This document shows, piece after piece, positions 1-8,464 of a stretch of 64,000 nt of DNA. The notes beneath the pieces were generated by a model, which saw nothing but the letters and a program-made list of their open reading frames with translations, searched no databases and had not been told where the DNA came from. The position numbers and the translations under genes are program-made. The DNA is from Massilia arenae. GTDB taxonomy: Bacteria > Pseudomonadota > Gammaproteobacteria > Burkholderiales > Burkholderiaceae_D. The first letter of the stretch is position 1. Each line of letters opens with the position of its first letter. The DNA lies in NCBI RefSeq assembly GCF_008014745.1, contig NZ_VPFD01000019.1:1-64000 (forward strand), written 5' to 3'.

Positions 1-1
1 G

Positions 2-97
2 GCACTCGAGTCGTTCGGCATCACTCCGCCCGACCGCTTCGTCGCCATCATAGACCAGCTCCGCTGCGGTACCTTCAATATACGAGAGTCAAATTAA
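2..97 (+). CDS. possible C-terminal fragment of an unidentified protein (cut by window edge)
   Basis: One forward frame is open from base 2 to a TAA at 95-97 and reads like protein: it starts ALESFGITPPDRF and ends FNIRESN. The stop lies at the left edge of the inverted-repeat element, so the element may have truncated the gene or simply inserted downstream of it. Only 31 residues are visible and I do not recognise the family; a chance open frame cannot be excluded. Confidence 0.3.
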   Translation, partial: ALESFGITPPDRFVAIIDQLRCGTFNIRESN

Positions 98-400
98 TTT
101 GCAATTTCCCTAAAACCTTACGAATTAATTAGGGTCAGAGTCGAATTCTTTGACAACTTTTCCCGCGCCGGCAGTCGTTCCAACGGCGCGTTGCCATACC
201 AGTTCGTCGCAGTGCGACTTTGGACAAGCGATCGTTAGGCTGATTTTGATTTCGTCCAAAGCGATCACCTTCTGCCCGGCGACCTACATCTTCATGGCAT
301 CTAAAATCAATGGCGCCTTTCGTTCGCGCAAAAAGTTGTCAAAGAATTTGACTCTGACCCTAATTGATTTGTAAGGTTTTGGGGAAATTGCCGATTAATT
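92..400. repeat. REP-type inverted-repeat element, about 70-bp arms
   Basis: The arms at about 92-163 and 329-400 are near-perfect reverse complements. Each carries the core TTAGGGTCAGAGTC followed by an AATTCTTTGACAACTTTT-like block. About 165 bp of non-repeated DNA lies between them, without a convincing gene; short open frames there look spurious. A third, partial, core copy in reverse orientation (TAGGGTCAGTGTCGAATT) lies at about 391-414. The build resembles REP/BIME elements mobilised by RAYT (Y1 transposase family) proteins, but no transposase is present here, so mobility is inference. Confidence 0.7.
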
Positions 401-411
401 CGACACTGACC

Positions 412-552
412 CTACTGGGGAGGTTCGTCGATGAGTTGCAGTTCGTGCAAAGCCTTGGCAAGGGCGGGCGGCCAGCCAGCGGTTGCAATGCGCTGCGCGA
501 TCCCGTACAACAATTGAAGCCAGCCGTAAACGACAAAGCGCGCCTTGCTCAC
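412..552 (-). pseudogene. probable gene remnant, stop codon supplied by the REP core
   Basis: On the minus strand a frame opening at GTG 552 gives 46 protein-like residues, including VVYGWLQLLYGIAQ and GWPPALAKALHELQ, ending LIDEPPQ. The TAG stop (412-414) is part of the reverse REP core. No ribosome-binding site precedes the GTG, and the start lies inside the hairpin at 535-567, so this is more likely a fragment than a working gene. I do not recognise the family. The alternative is a chance open frame. Confidence 0.35.
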
Positions 553-567
553 GCAGGCGCGCTTTTT
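535..567 (-). terminator. hairpin terminator behind cytochrome c
   Basis: AAAGCGCGCC and GGCGCGCTTTTT face each other around an 11-nt loop. The hairpin lies 16 nt past the stop of the minus-strand cytochrome c gene. The T-run is longer on the plus strand (TTTTT) than on the minus (TTT), so it may act in both directions. Confidence 0.55.
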
Positions 568-582
568 ACGGATGGGTGCTAC

Positions 583-891
583 TTATTTGGTGGCCAACAC
601 CCACTTGACCAGCGAACGCGCCTCGGCCTCGCTCACCTGCGGATTGGCCGGCATCGGGATCGGGCCCCAGGTGCCCGAGCCGCCTTTCAGCACCTTCTGC
701 ACCAGCTTGTCCTCGGCGCCCTTCTGGCCCGCGTACTTCTGCGCGACGTCCTTGTAGGCAGGACCGACCAGCTTGGTGGCGACGGTGTGGCAAGCCATGC
801 AATTCTTGGCCTTGGCCAAGTCGGCCTGGGCGAATGCACCCGACGACGCGAAAGCCGACAGCACCACACACAACATCAGGGACCGCTTCAT
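583..891 (-). CDS. small class I c-type cytochrome (c551/c552-like)
   Basis: A 102-residue monohaem cytochrome c acting as a periplasmic electron carrier. A Sec signal peptide (MKRSLMLC..., cleavage after AFA) is followed by CMACH for haem attachment at about residues 32-36 and a downstream methionine in the PIPMPANP stretch that fits the axial ligand. Start 891 is chosen over an upstream ATG at 960 because it gives a proper signal peptide and is preceded by GGAGAAACAA. The gene is monocistronic with a hairpin downstream. Its redox partner cannot be told from context. Confidence 0.9.
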   Translation of the reverse strand: MKRSLMLCVVLSAFASSGAFAQADLAKAKNCMACHTVATKLVGPAYKDVAQKYAGQKGAEDKLVQKVLKGGSGTWGPIPMPANPQVSEAEARSLVKWVLATK

Positions 892-1073
892 TTGTTTCTC
901 CGAGTTTATGACTGATTGGATTCTACCCCCTTTCCCTGCGGGGCAATGAGGGCGATACACTCTGTAACCCGATCGCCACGTTTACCAATATCCTGTAACA
1001 AGAAAATAGCAACTTTTGCCCGTCGGCATTCTTTTTTTTGTAAGATGTGGGGCCTGAAGGAGCTTTTTACATC

Positions 1074-1298
1074 ATGCCACTCATCCTCTTGATCGTCGCC
1101 CTGGCCGCCCTGCGTTTCTTCGAGGTCTGGCGTTTTGCCGAGCTGTCCTGGTGGGTCATCGCCGGGCTCTTCGTGCTCGCCTTCATCTGGTTCGAGTACA
1201 TCGAAAAGATCCTCGGGCTCGACAAGAAGAAGGAACACGAGCTCCAGGACAAGCGCCGCAACGAACGCGTCAAGAAGACCCTCGACAAGCGCCGCTGA
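1074..1298 (+). CDS. small Trp-rich membrane protein (TIGR04438-like)
   Basis: A 74-residue protein with an N-terminal hydrophobic stretch, a tryptophan-rich block (WRFAELSWW), a second membrane segment and a highly charged tail (KKKEHELQDKRRNERVKK). This matches the betaproteobacterial small Trp-rich family TIGR04438, which has no established function. The ATG at 1074 is preceded by GAAGGAG at 1056-1062; a GTG at 1047 would add nine residues before it. Two transmembrane helices with a cytoplasmic basic tail is the likely topology. Confidence 0.8.
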   Translation: MPLILLIVALAALRFFEVWRFAELSWWVIAGLFVLAFIWFEYIEKILGLDKKKEHELQDKRRNERVKKTLDKRR

Positions 1299-1348
1299 AC
1301 CGGCCCTGTGATACATTGGACATATCACAGTCTTGTCCATCATCACCC

Positions 1349-2251
1349 ATGCATCCCGAACTGCGCCAGCTGCGCCATTTCGTCACCGTGGCCGAAGAGC
1401 TGCATTTCGGCCGCGCCGCGCGCCGCCTGCACATGACCCAGCCGCCGCTGTCGCAGAGCATCGCCAATCTCGAAGAACTGTTCAAGGCCCCGCTATTCGT
1501 GCGCAACCGGCGCATGGTCGGCCTGACCGCGGCCGGCGCCGCCCTGCTGCCGGAAGCGCGCCGCATCCTCGAGGAGGCCGCCGCGCTGCCCGAGCTGGTG
1601 CGGCGCGCTGCCAGCGGCGAAGCGGGCCGCCTGGCCCTGTCCTTCGTCTCGACCGCCGGCCTCGGCATGCTGCCCGACGTGCTGCGCCGCTATCGCGCCG
1701 CCTATCCGGCCGTGCGCCTGGTGCTGCAGGAGGCGACCTCCGACGTCCAGTTCGACGAACTGCTCTCGGGCCGCATCGACGCCGGCTTCGTGATTCCGCC
1801 GCAGCCGGGCGCCGCCGACGTCATGGCCGACGGCGCCCTGGATTACCTCAAGATCGTCGACGAGCCGCTGGTGCTGTGCGCGCCGAGCGGCCTGGGGGCG
1901 CTGTCGAAACCAGGCCCGGTGCGCCTGCGCGACCTGCCGCCGCTGCCGCTGGTGATCTTCCCGCGCGCGGTGGCGCCCAGCCTGCACGATGCGATCCTGG
2001 CCTGCTTCCGCACGGCCGGGGTGCTGCCCACCATCGGCCAGGAAGCGATCCAGATGCAGACCATCGTCAGCCTGGTTTCCGGCGGCATGGGCTTGGCACT
2101 TGTGCCACAATCCGTGTCGAACCTGATGCGTCCCGGCGTAGAATACCGTGCCCTGCACGACCCGGCGCCGCTGGCCGAAACCGGCCTGGCCTGGCGGCGC
2201 GACAACGATTCGCCCGTGCTGAGGGGCTTCCTGGAATGTTTGAAGAATTGA
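1349..2251 (+). CDS. LysR-family transcriptional regulator
   Basis: A 300-residue LTTR of normal length. Residues 1-62 hold the winged helix-turn-helix (ELRQLRHFVTVAEELHFGRAA, then MTQPPLSQSIANLE); residues about 90-295 form the two-lobed effector-binding domain. It lies 51 nt after the Trp-rich protein gene and 13 nt before lgt on the same strand, so it may share transcripts with either. LTTRs usually control a divergent neighbour, but the gene upstream here runs in the same direction, so the target is unclear. The molybdenum-enzyme operon further downstream is one candidate by position only. Confidence 0.9.
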   Translation: MHPELRQLRHFVTVAEELHFGRAARRLHMTQPPLSQSIANLEELFKAPLFVRNRRMVGLTAAGAALLPEARRILEEAAALPELVRRAASGEAGRLALSFVSTAGLGMLPDVLRRYRAAYPAVRLVLQEATSDVQFDELLSGRIDAGFVIPPQPGAADVMADGALDYLKIVDEPLVLCAPSGLGALSKPGPVRLRDLPPLPLVIFPRAVAPSLHDAILACFRTAGVLPTIGQEAIQMQTIVSLVSGGMGLALVPQSVSNLMRPGVEYRALHDPAPLAETGLAWRRDNDSPVLRGFLECLKN

Positions 2252-2264
2252 AGAGAGACTGACT

Positions 2265-3074
2265 ATGCTGATTCATCCGCAGCCGGACCCGATCGCGATT
2301 GCGCTCGGCCCGGTGCAAATCCACTGGTACGGCCTGATGTACGTGGTGGCCTTCGCCCTGTTCATCATCCTGGGCCGGGTGCGCATCCGCATGCCGCACG
2401 TGGCCGCGCAGGGCTGGACCCGCGACGACCTGGACGACATGCTGTTCTACGGGATGCTGGGCGTGATCGTGGGCGGCCGCCTGGGCGAAGTGCTGTTCTA
2501 CCAGCCGCTGTACTTCCTCGAACATCCGCTCGAGATCTTCATGATCTGGAAGGGCGGCATGTCCTTCCACGGCGGCTTCCTGGGCGTGCTGATCGCGATG
2601 GCGCTGTGGGCCCGCAAACGCAAGCGCAACCTGCTCGACGTGTACGACTTCATCGCGCCGCTGGTGCCGCTCGGCTATGCCGCCGGCCGCATGGGCAACT
2701 TCATCAACGCCGAACTGCCGGGCCGCCTGGCCGACCCGAACCTGCCGTGGGCCATGCTGTGGCCCGGCGTGGTCGGCCCGCGCCATCCGTCGCCGCTGTA
2801 CCAGGCGCTGGTCGACGGCGTGCTGGTGTTCGTGATCCTGTGGATGTTCGCGCGCAAGGCGCGTCCGCGCCTGGCGGTCGGCGCCATGTTCACCCTGCTG
2901 TATGGCTGCGCGCGCTTCTTCACCGAGTGGTTCCGCGTGCCGGACTGGGAAACCACCGTGTTCGGCCTGCCGATCACCTCGGGCCAGGTGCTGTCGCTGC
3001 CGATGATCGTCGCCGCCCTCGTCATGCTGGCCTGGGCCTATCGCCAGGCGCCGGGCCGTCCTGTAACCGCCTGA
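2265..3074 (+). CDS. lgt: prolipoprotein diacylglyceryl transferase
   Basis: Lgt transfers diacylglycerol from phosphatidylglycerol to the lipobox cysteine of prolipoproteins in the inner membrane. The 269-residue polytopic protein has the family signature GRMGNFINAELPGR near residues 147-160, the conserved IHWYGLMY near the N-terminus and HPSPLYQA around residue 182. Several lipoproteins with clear lipoboxes are encoded in this same window. AAGAGAGACTG precedes the ATG. LysR is 13 nt upstream, so the two may be co-transcribed. Confidence 0.97.
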   Translation: MLIHPQPDPIAIALGPVQIHWYGLMYVVAFALFIILGRVRIRMPHVAAQGWTRDDLDDMLFYGMLGVIVGGRLGEVLFYQPLYFLEHPLEIFMIWKGGMSFHGGFLGVLIAMALWARKRKRNLLDVYDFIAPLVPLGYAAGRMGNFINAELPGRLADPNLPWAMLWPGVVGPRHPSPLYQALVDGVLVFVILWMFARKARPRLAVGAMFTLLYGCARFFTEWFRVPDWETTVFGLPITSGQVLSLPMIVAALVMLAWAYRQAPGRPVTA

Positions 3075-3151
3075 TCCGCCTCTGAGTGGGCGAGCGCACA
3101 GAGCGCTCGTCCTTCACGCCCGACAATGAGGCTCCACGGATCGGAGCCCTC

Positions 3152-4450
3152 ATGGATCAAACAAGGCGCAGGCGGCATACCGGATGGTGGCTGCTGCTTG
3201 CCGCCATCGTCGTATTGACAGGCATCGCCTTCGCCATCATGTGGCGGCCCGCACTGGCGCCGCAAGCCACGCCACCTTCCTTCGACCAGACCCGCATCGA
3301 GCGCGGCGCCAATCTCGCGCATCTCGGCATGTGCGCCTCGTGCCACACGGCCGACCTGTCCCGCCCCTTCGCCGGCGGCAAGCCAATGGAAACGCCGTTC
3401 GGCACCGTCCACAGCACCAATATCACGCCGGACCGCGATACCGGCATCGGCACCTGGACACTTGAAGCTTTTACTCGTGCCATGCGCGAGGGCGTCTCGC
3501 GCGACGGCCACCTGCTCTATCCCGCCTTCCCCTACAACCACTACGTGCGCATGACGCAGGCCGATATCGACGACCTGTACGCCTACTTCATGACGCGCTC
3601 CCCGATCGCCGCGCCGCCGCCCGCCAACGAGATGACCTTCCCCTTCGGTTTCCGGCCGCTGGTCGGCTTCTGGAACGTGCTGTACCTGGACGACGCGCCA
3701 TGGCAACCCGACCCGCAACAATCCGCCGAATGGAACCGCGGCGCCTACCTGGCCGATGCCGTCGCCCACTGCGCCGCCTGCCACACGCCGCGCACGAAGC
3801 TGGGCGGTCCGGATATCAAGCGCCAGCTCGATGGCGGCGAAGCCGAAGACTGGTATGCGCCGGCCCTGAACCGTCACTCACCGTCGCCGCTGCCATGGAC
3901 ACGCGAACAGCTGCAGGCCTACCTGCGCACCGGCATGGCCGAGGATCACGCGGTCGCCGGCGGCCCGATGCAGGACGTGGTGATGCACCTGGCCCAGGCC
4001 GATGCAGGCGACGTTGCCGCGCTGGCCGCGTGGACCCACAGCCACCTGTCGCAGGCGCCGCTGCGCACGACGCCGGCGCAGCAGGGCGGAGCGCTCCCCG
4101 AACCCGCCGCCGACGATCCCGACCTGCCGCGCATGCGCCTCGGCTACGAACTATATGCCAATTCCTGCGCGCGCTGCCATGACGTCGGCCGTGCCCCGAG
4201 CTCGGGCACCGCCCTGCCGCTGCAGAAAGCGATCGCCCTGTACGATCCCGACCCGCGCAGCCTGATCCACATCGTCGACAGCGGCATCCTGCCACCGGAT
4301 GGCGAGCCGGGACGCTGGATGCCCGGCTTCAAGGCGATCCTGAGCGACGAGCAGGCCGGCGCGCTGGCCGCCTACCTGCGCAAGTACGGCGCCGGCCAGC
4401 CGGCCTGGCCGGAACTGGACGAGCAAATCCGCAAAGCGAGAGCACCATGA
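3152..4450 (+). CDS. membrane-anchored tri-haem cytochrome c, electron-acceptor subunit of a Mo hydroxylase
   Basis: The 432-residue protein has one N-terminal membrane anchor (residues about 12-31) and three CxxCH haem sites: CASCH (61-65), CAACH (207-211) and CARCH (339-343). The layout matches the cytochrome subunit of periplasmic aldehyde/alcohol dehydrogenases such as the acetic-acid-bacteria enzymes, passing electrons to quinone or an oxidase. The ATG at 3152 is preceded by GGAG at 3143-3146; a GTG at 3086 would place residues before the anchor and is less likely. Its stop overlaps the next start by 4 nt (ATGA), so the three subunits are translationally coupled. Confidence 0.9.
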   Translation: MDQTRRRRHTGWWLLLAAIVVLTGIAFAIMWRPALAPQATPPSFDQTRIERGANLAHLGMCASCHTADLSRPFAGGKPMETPFGTVHSTNITPDRDTGIGTWTLEAFTRAMREGVSRDGHLLYPAFPYNHYVRMTQADIDDLYAYFMTRSPIAAPPPANEMTFPFGFRPLVGFWNVLYLDDAPWQPDPQQSAEWNRGAYLADAVAHCAACHTPRTKLGGPDIKRQLDGGEAEDWYAPALNRHSPSPLPWTREQLQAYLRTGMAEDHAVAGGPMQDVVMHLAQADAGDVAALAAWTHSHLSQAPLRTTPAQQGGALPEPAADDPDLPRMRLGYELYANSCARCHDVGRAPSSGTALPLQKAIALYDPDPRSLIHIVDSGILPPDGEPGRWMPGFKAILSDEQAGALAAYLRKYGAGQPAWPELDEQIRKARAP

Positions 4451-4926
4451 CGACCTACCGCCTGCAGGTGAACGGCAAGCGCCACGCCGTCGATACCGAT
4501 CCCGACACCCCGCTGCTGTACGTGCTGCGCAACGACCTGGCCCTGAACGGCGCCAAGTTCGGCTGCGGCCTGGGCCAGTGCGGCTCCTGCACCGTGATCC
4601 TGGACGACAAACCGGTGATGTCCTGCCTGGTGCCGGTGTCGAGTGTCGGCACCCGCGCGGTGCGCACTGTCGAAGGCCTGGGCGACAGCGACAAGCCCGG
4701 CGTGCTGCAACAGGCCTTCATCGACGAGCAGGCGGCGCAATGCGGCTACTGCATCGCGGGCATGATCATGCAGGCCAGCGCGCTGCTCGAGCGCGAACCG
4801 AATCCGAGCGACGCCCGGATCCGCGCCCACATGTCACCCAACCTGTGCCGCTGCGGCACCCATATGCGCATCCTGCGCGCGGTGCGGCGTGCCGCCGACG
4901 TGCTGGCAAAGGGAGAAAAGCGATGA
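4447..4926 (+). CDS. [2Fe-2S] subunit of xanthine-oxidase-family hydroxylase (IorA-like)
   Basis: The small iron-sulfur subunit, 159 residues. A plant-type ferredoxin cluster is bound by C40, C45, C48 and C60, and a second cluster by the CGYC (99-102) and CRC (134-136) cysteines in the helical domain. This is the standard two-cluster module that moves electrons from the molybdenum cofactor. It overlaps both neighbours by 4 nt. The nearest named family is the isoquinoline 1-oxidoreductase alpha subunit/aldehyde dehydrogenase small subunit. The substrate is not predictable from this subunit. Confidence 0.93.
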   Translation: MTTYRLQVNGKRHAVDTDPDTPLLYVLRNDLALNGAKFGCGLGQCGSCTVILDDKPVMSCLVPVSSVGTRAVRTVEGLGDSDKPGVLQQAFIDEQAAQCGYCIAGMIMQASALLEREPNPSDARIRAHMSPNLCRCGTHMRILRAVRRAADVLAKGEKR

Positions 4927-7106
4927 GCGCAGACCAGGGACGCCGCCGCTTCCTGGCCGCGGGCGGCGCATTGACGCTGTCGTTCGCCATGCCCGCGTGG
5001 TCCGCGCAAGACGCATTACCGAAAAGCCTCGAAAAAGCGCCCTGGCTCGACGCCTGGATCCGCATCGACGCCGATGAACGCATCACGGTCTTCACCGGAA
5101 AGGCCGAGCTGGGGCAAGGCATCAAGACCGCGCTGCTGCAGGTCGTGGCCGACGAACTACGCATCGCGCCAGGGCGCCTGACGCTCGTCACGGCCGACAC
5201 CGCGCGCACGCCGGACGAAGGCATGACGGCCGGCAGCAACTCGATGAAGGACAGCGGCGCCGCGCTGCGCCATGCGGCGGGCCAGGTGCGGATGCGCCTG
5301 GGCGAACTGGCGGCGGCGCGCCTTGGAACGCCCGCGGCCGGCCTGGCGTTGAAGGATGGCGCCTTCATCGCCCCTGACGGCCGCCGCGCCAGCTTCGGCC
5401 AGTTGGTTACCGGCCAGGAGCTGCACCTGCGCGCCACGCCGCAGCCGGCGCCGCCCGCTCCTGGCCCGAAGACGGCGATCGGCCAGTCGCTACCACGCGT
5501 CGACATCCCGGCCAAGGTCACGGGCGGACGTGCCTACGTGCAGGACCTGCGCCTGCCGAACATGGTGCATGCGCGCGTAGTGCGTCCGCCATCGCAGGCG
5601 GCGACATTGACGGCGGTGGATACGGTCGCCGTCATGCGCCTGCCCGGTGTCTTGAAAATCGTGCGCGACGGGCGCTTCCTGGCCGTGATCGGGGACGCCG
5701 AATACCGCGCCGTGAAGGCCGCCGCGCTGCTCGCGCGCGCAGCGCGCTGGGAGACGCCGGCCGCGCTGCCGGCCAATGCCGACGTCAAGGCGCTGGTGAT
5801 GGCGCAGCCGGCCGAACCGGCGACCATCCTCGAACGCGGCGCACGCGTGCAGGAAGGCACGCACTACAAGGCCACCTATACCCGCCCCTTCCAGCTGCAC
5901 GCTTCCATCGGCCCGTCCTGCGCGGTGGCGCAGCTGGTGGAGAACCGCTACACGGTCTGGACCCACTCACAGGGCGTGTTCCCGCTGCGCAGTGCGCTGG
6001 CCGAGCTGCTGGGAACCCAGGAGGACGCAATCCGCTGTATCCACGTCGAGGGCTCGGGCTGCTATGGCCACAACGGCGCCGACGACGTGGCGGCCGACGC
6101 CGCCCTGCTGGCGCGCGCCTTCCCGGGCCGGCCGGTGCGGGTGCAATGGATGCGCGAGGACGAACACGGTTGGGAGCCATTCGGCGCGGCGATGGTGGCG
6201 CAGGTGGCGGCCACGCTGGGCGCTGACGGCCGCATCGCCGACTGGCAGTACGACGTCTTCACGCCTCCGCACAACACGCGTCCCGGCAAGGCCGGCAACC
6301 TGCTGCCGGCAACGCATCTGGCCAAGCCGTTTACGCCGCCAAGGCCGACACCCAGCCCGCAGCCGGAAGGCAGCGGCGACCGCAACGCGATCCCCTATTA
6401 CCGGCTGCCGAACGCGCGCGTGACCCATCACTTCCAGCCGAAAGCGGTATTGCGTACCTCGGCCATGCGCGGCCTGGGCGCCTATTGCAATGTGTTCGCG
6501 ATCGAGAGCTTCATGAACGAACTGGCGCGCGCGGCGAAGGTCGATCCGGTCGATTTCCGGCTAGGCCACCTGGACGATCCGCGCGCCATCGACGTGGTGA
6601 AGCTGGCGGCGGCGAAGTTCGGCTGGAAGGATTATAAAAAGCTTGTGCGCCGCGGCCGCGGTTTTGCATTTGCACGCTACAAGAACCTGGCATCCTATTG
6701 CGCGCTGGCGGTCGAGGTGGAAGTGGCGCGCGAAACAGGTCTGGTGCGCGTGACGCGCGTATCGAGCGCCGTCGATTGCGGCGAGATCGTCAACCCGGAT
6801 GGTGTGCGCAACCAGATCGAGGGCGGCATCATTCAGTCGGCCAGCTGGACCTTGTTGGAACAGGTGCGCTTCGACGCCACGCGCGTGCTCACCGTAGACT
6901 GGGCCTCGTATCCGATCCTGCGCTTCGGCCAGGCGCCCGACAAGGTCGACGTGCACCTGATCGACCGCCCCGGCCAGCCCTTCCTGGGCACTGGCGAAGC
7001 GGCGCAGGGCCCGGCCGCGGCGGCGATCGCCAACGCGGTGTTCGACGCCTGCGGACTGCGCATGCGCGACCTGCCGCTCGACCGCGCGCGGGTCAGGAAA
7101 GCTTAA
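4923..7106 (+). CDS. molybdopterin-binding catalytic subunit (IorB-like), Tat-exported
   Basis: A 727-residue Mo-cofactor subunit. It opens with a twin-arginine motif (RRRFLAAGG from residue 7) and a hydrophobic stretch ending PAWSAQ, so the enzyme is periplasmic, in line with the cytochrome partner. GQGIKTALLQVVADEL and EGGIIQSASWTLLEQ are family-typical cofactor-binding segments, and GTGEAAQGP near residue 690 carries the glutamate expected to be catalytic. The ATG at 4923 overlaps the previous stop. Likely activity is oxidation of an aldehyde or N-heterocycle; which one is unknown. The end overlaps the convergent TauE gene by 4 nt. Confidence 0.92.
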   Translation: MSADQGRRRFLAAGGALTLSFAMPAWSAQDALPKSLEKAPWLDAWIRIDADERITVFTGKAELGQGIKTALLQVVADELRIAPGRLTLVTADTARTPDEGMTAGSNSMKDSGAALRHAAGQVRMRLGELAAARLGTPAAGLALKDGAFIAPDGRRASFGQLVTGQELHLRATPQPAPPAPGPKTAIGQSLPRVDIPAKVTGGRAYVQDLRLPNMVHARVVRPPSQAATLTAVDTVAVMRLPGVLKIVRDGRFLAVIGDAEYRAVKAAALLARAARWETPAALPANADVKALVMAQPAEPATILERGARVQEGTHYKATYTRPFQLHASIGPSCAVAQLVENRYTVWTHSQGVFPLRSALAELLGTQEDAIRCIHVEGSGCYGHNGADDVAADAALLARAFPGRPVRVQWMREDEHGWEPFGAAMVAQVAATLGADGRIADWQYDVFTPPHNTRPGKAGNLLPATHLAKPFTPPRPTPSPQPEGSGDRNAIPYYRLPNARVTHHFQPKAVLRTSAMRGLGAYCNVFAIESFMNELARAAKVDPVDFRLGHLDDPRAIDVVKLAAAKFGWKDYKKLVRRGRGFAFARYKNLASYCALAVEVEVARETGLVRVTRVSSAVDCGEIVNPDGVRNQIEGGIIQSASWTLLEQVRFDATRVLTVDWASYPILRFGQAPDKVDVHLIDRPGQPFLGTGEAAQGPAAAAIANAVFDACGLRMRDLPLDRARVRKA

Positions 7107-7906
7107 TTAAAGGCTTTCCAGAACATATACACCGCCAGCGCATACAGGATCACGGCGAAGATGCGCTGCAGCTGGCGCACCGGCATCTTGTGCGCGGTGC
7201 GGGCGCCGAGCGGCGCCATGGTCACGCTGGCCAGCACGATGATGGCCAGCGCCGGCAGGTAGACGAAGCCCAGCGACCATGCCGGCAGGCCCGGCTCGCC
7301 CCAGCCATAAAACATATTCGACAGCGTGCCCGAGAGCGCGATCGGAAAGCCCAGCGCCGCGCTGGTGGCGACCGCGTTATGGATGCGCACATTACAGCGC
7401 GTCATGAACGGCACCGAGACGAAGCCGCCGCCGGCGCCCACCAGTCCCGACAGGATCCCGATCAGGCCACCGGTGGCGAACATGCCGGCCCGGCCCGGCA
7501 ATTCGCGCGCCGCCGTCGGCTTTTTCCCGATCAGCATCTGGGTGGCCGAGAAGGCGACGAAGCAGCCGAAGAAGAAGGCCAGCACCGAGGTATTCATCTG
7601 CTTGCCGATCCAGGGTCCGATCCAGGAGCCGATCAGGATGCCCGGCGCCAGCAGGCGCACCACGGGCCACAGCACGGCGCCGTGCTTGTGGTGGGCGCGC
7701 ACCGAGGACATCGAGGTAAACAGGATGACGCCGAGCGCGGTGGCGATCGCCATGTGGACCACCAGTTCGTCGGCGAAGCCGCGCGCGGTGAAGATCATGG
7801 TAATGAAGGGGACCAGCACCATGCCGCCGCCGATGCCCAGCAGGCCGGCCGCGAAGCCGCCGAAAGTGCCCATCGCCAGCAGGGCAAGGATCAGCCAGGG
7901 ATCCAT
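7103..7906 (-). CDS. TauE/SafE-family sulfite/anion exporter
   Basis: A 267-residue inner-membrane protein with about eight hydrophobic segments and the family's internal repeat: GFAAGLLGIGGGMVLVPF near the N-terminus and GILSGLVGAGGGFVSVPF in the middle. Members move sulfite, sulfoacetate or other small organosulfur anions; the substrate here is unknown. It starts directly after the EVE gene stop, with no gap, so the two form an operon. Its last codons overlap the convergent molybdenum-enzyme gene. Confidence 0.9.
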   Translation of the reverse strand: MDPWLILALLAMGTFGGFAAGLLGIGGGMVLVPFITMIFTARGFADELVVHMAIATALGVILFTSMSSVRAHHKHGAVLWPVVRLLAPGILIGSWIGPWIGKQMNTSVLAFFFGCFVAFSATQMLIGKKPTAARELPGRAGMFATGGLIGILSGLVGAGGGFVSVPFMTRCNVRIHNAVATSAALGFPIALSGTLSNMFYGWGEPGLPAWSLGFVYLPALAIIVLASVTMAPLGARTAHKMPVRQLQRIFAVILYALAVYMFWKAFN

Positions 7907-8377
7907 TCAGGCCTCCCTGGCGCGCACGAGTTCGACGACCGCATCCCATTCGGATCTGGTGACCGGCGAGATCGACAGCCGGCTGCCCTTCTGCAGCAGC
8001 ACCATGCTTTCCAGCGCGGGAACGGTGCGCATCTCGGCCAGCGGCAGATAGCGTCCCACCTCGCGCGCGCGCACGTCGACCGAGATCCAGCGCGGCGTTT
8101 CCTGGGTGGCTTTGGGGTCGTAATAATGGCTGGAAGGGTCGAACTGGGTGGCGTCGGGATAGGGACCGCTCGCGATCTCGGCCAGCCCGGCCACGCCGGG
8201 AACGGCGCAGCTGGAGTGATAGAACAGGACGCCGTCGCCGACGGCCATCGCGTCGCGCATGAAATTGCGCGCCTGGTAGTTGCGCACGCCGAACCAGGCC
8301 ACGGTCTGGGCGGGTGCGGACAGGACGTCGTCGAAACTGACTTCGTCCGGTTCGGATTTCATCAACCAATAGCGCAT
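7907..8377 (-). CDS. EVE domain-containing protein
   Basis: A 156-residue protein that is essentially one EVE domain (PUA-like fold): MRYWLMKSEPDEVSFDD at the start, WFGVRNYQARNFMRD, then DGVLFYHSS. EVE proteins are thought to bind modified bases in nucleic acid. The ATG at 8377 is chosen because it begins the domain exactly and has GGAGAA seven nt upstream; an upstream start at 8527 would run through the terminator of the 6S RNA. It lies just past 6S RNA and overlaps nothing. The role is not established. Confidence 0.93.
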   Translation of the reverse strand: MRYWLMKSEPDEVSFDDVLSAPAQTVAWFGVRNYQARNFMRDAMAVGDGVLFYHSSCAVPGVAGLAEIASGPYPDATQFDPSSHYYDPKATQETPRWISVDVRAREVGRYLPLAEMRTVPALESMVLLQKGSRLSISPVTRSEWDAVVELVRAREA

Positions 8378-8422
8378 CGCGCCGTTCTCCCTGCAAGGCG
8401 CCGTCACGATTGACGCGCGCAC

Positions 8423-8459
8423 AAAAAAAAGCGGCTGCGTACAAAGTGCGCAACCGCTT
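8423..8459 (-). terminator. rho-independent terminator of 6S RNA
   Basis: Read on the minus strand, AGCGGTTGCG pairs with CGCAGCCGCT and is followed by eight T. It ends the 6S RNA transcript before the EVE gene. Confidence 0.85.
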
Positions 8460-8464
8460 GTGTA

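Noticed and set aside
150..374. Open frame inside the 92-400 inverted-repeat element
   Set aside because: It spans the repeat arm, has no ribosome-binding site, and its translation looks like non-coding sequence.
431..517. Cys-containing 28-residue plus-strand frame (MSSCSSCKALARAGG...)
   Set aside because: Overlaps the more protein-like minus-strand frame at 412-552 and has no independent support.
364..915. Long plus-strand frame opposite the cytochrome c gene
   Set aside because: Antisense shadow of a clear cytochrome c gene; Arg/His/Leu-rich with no domain.
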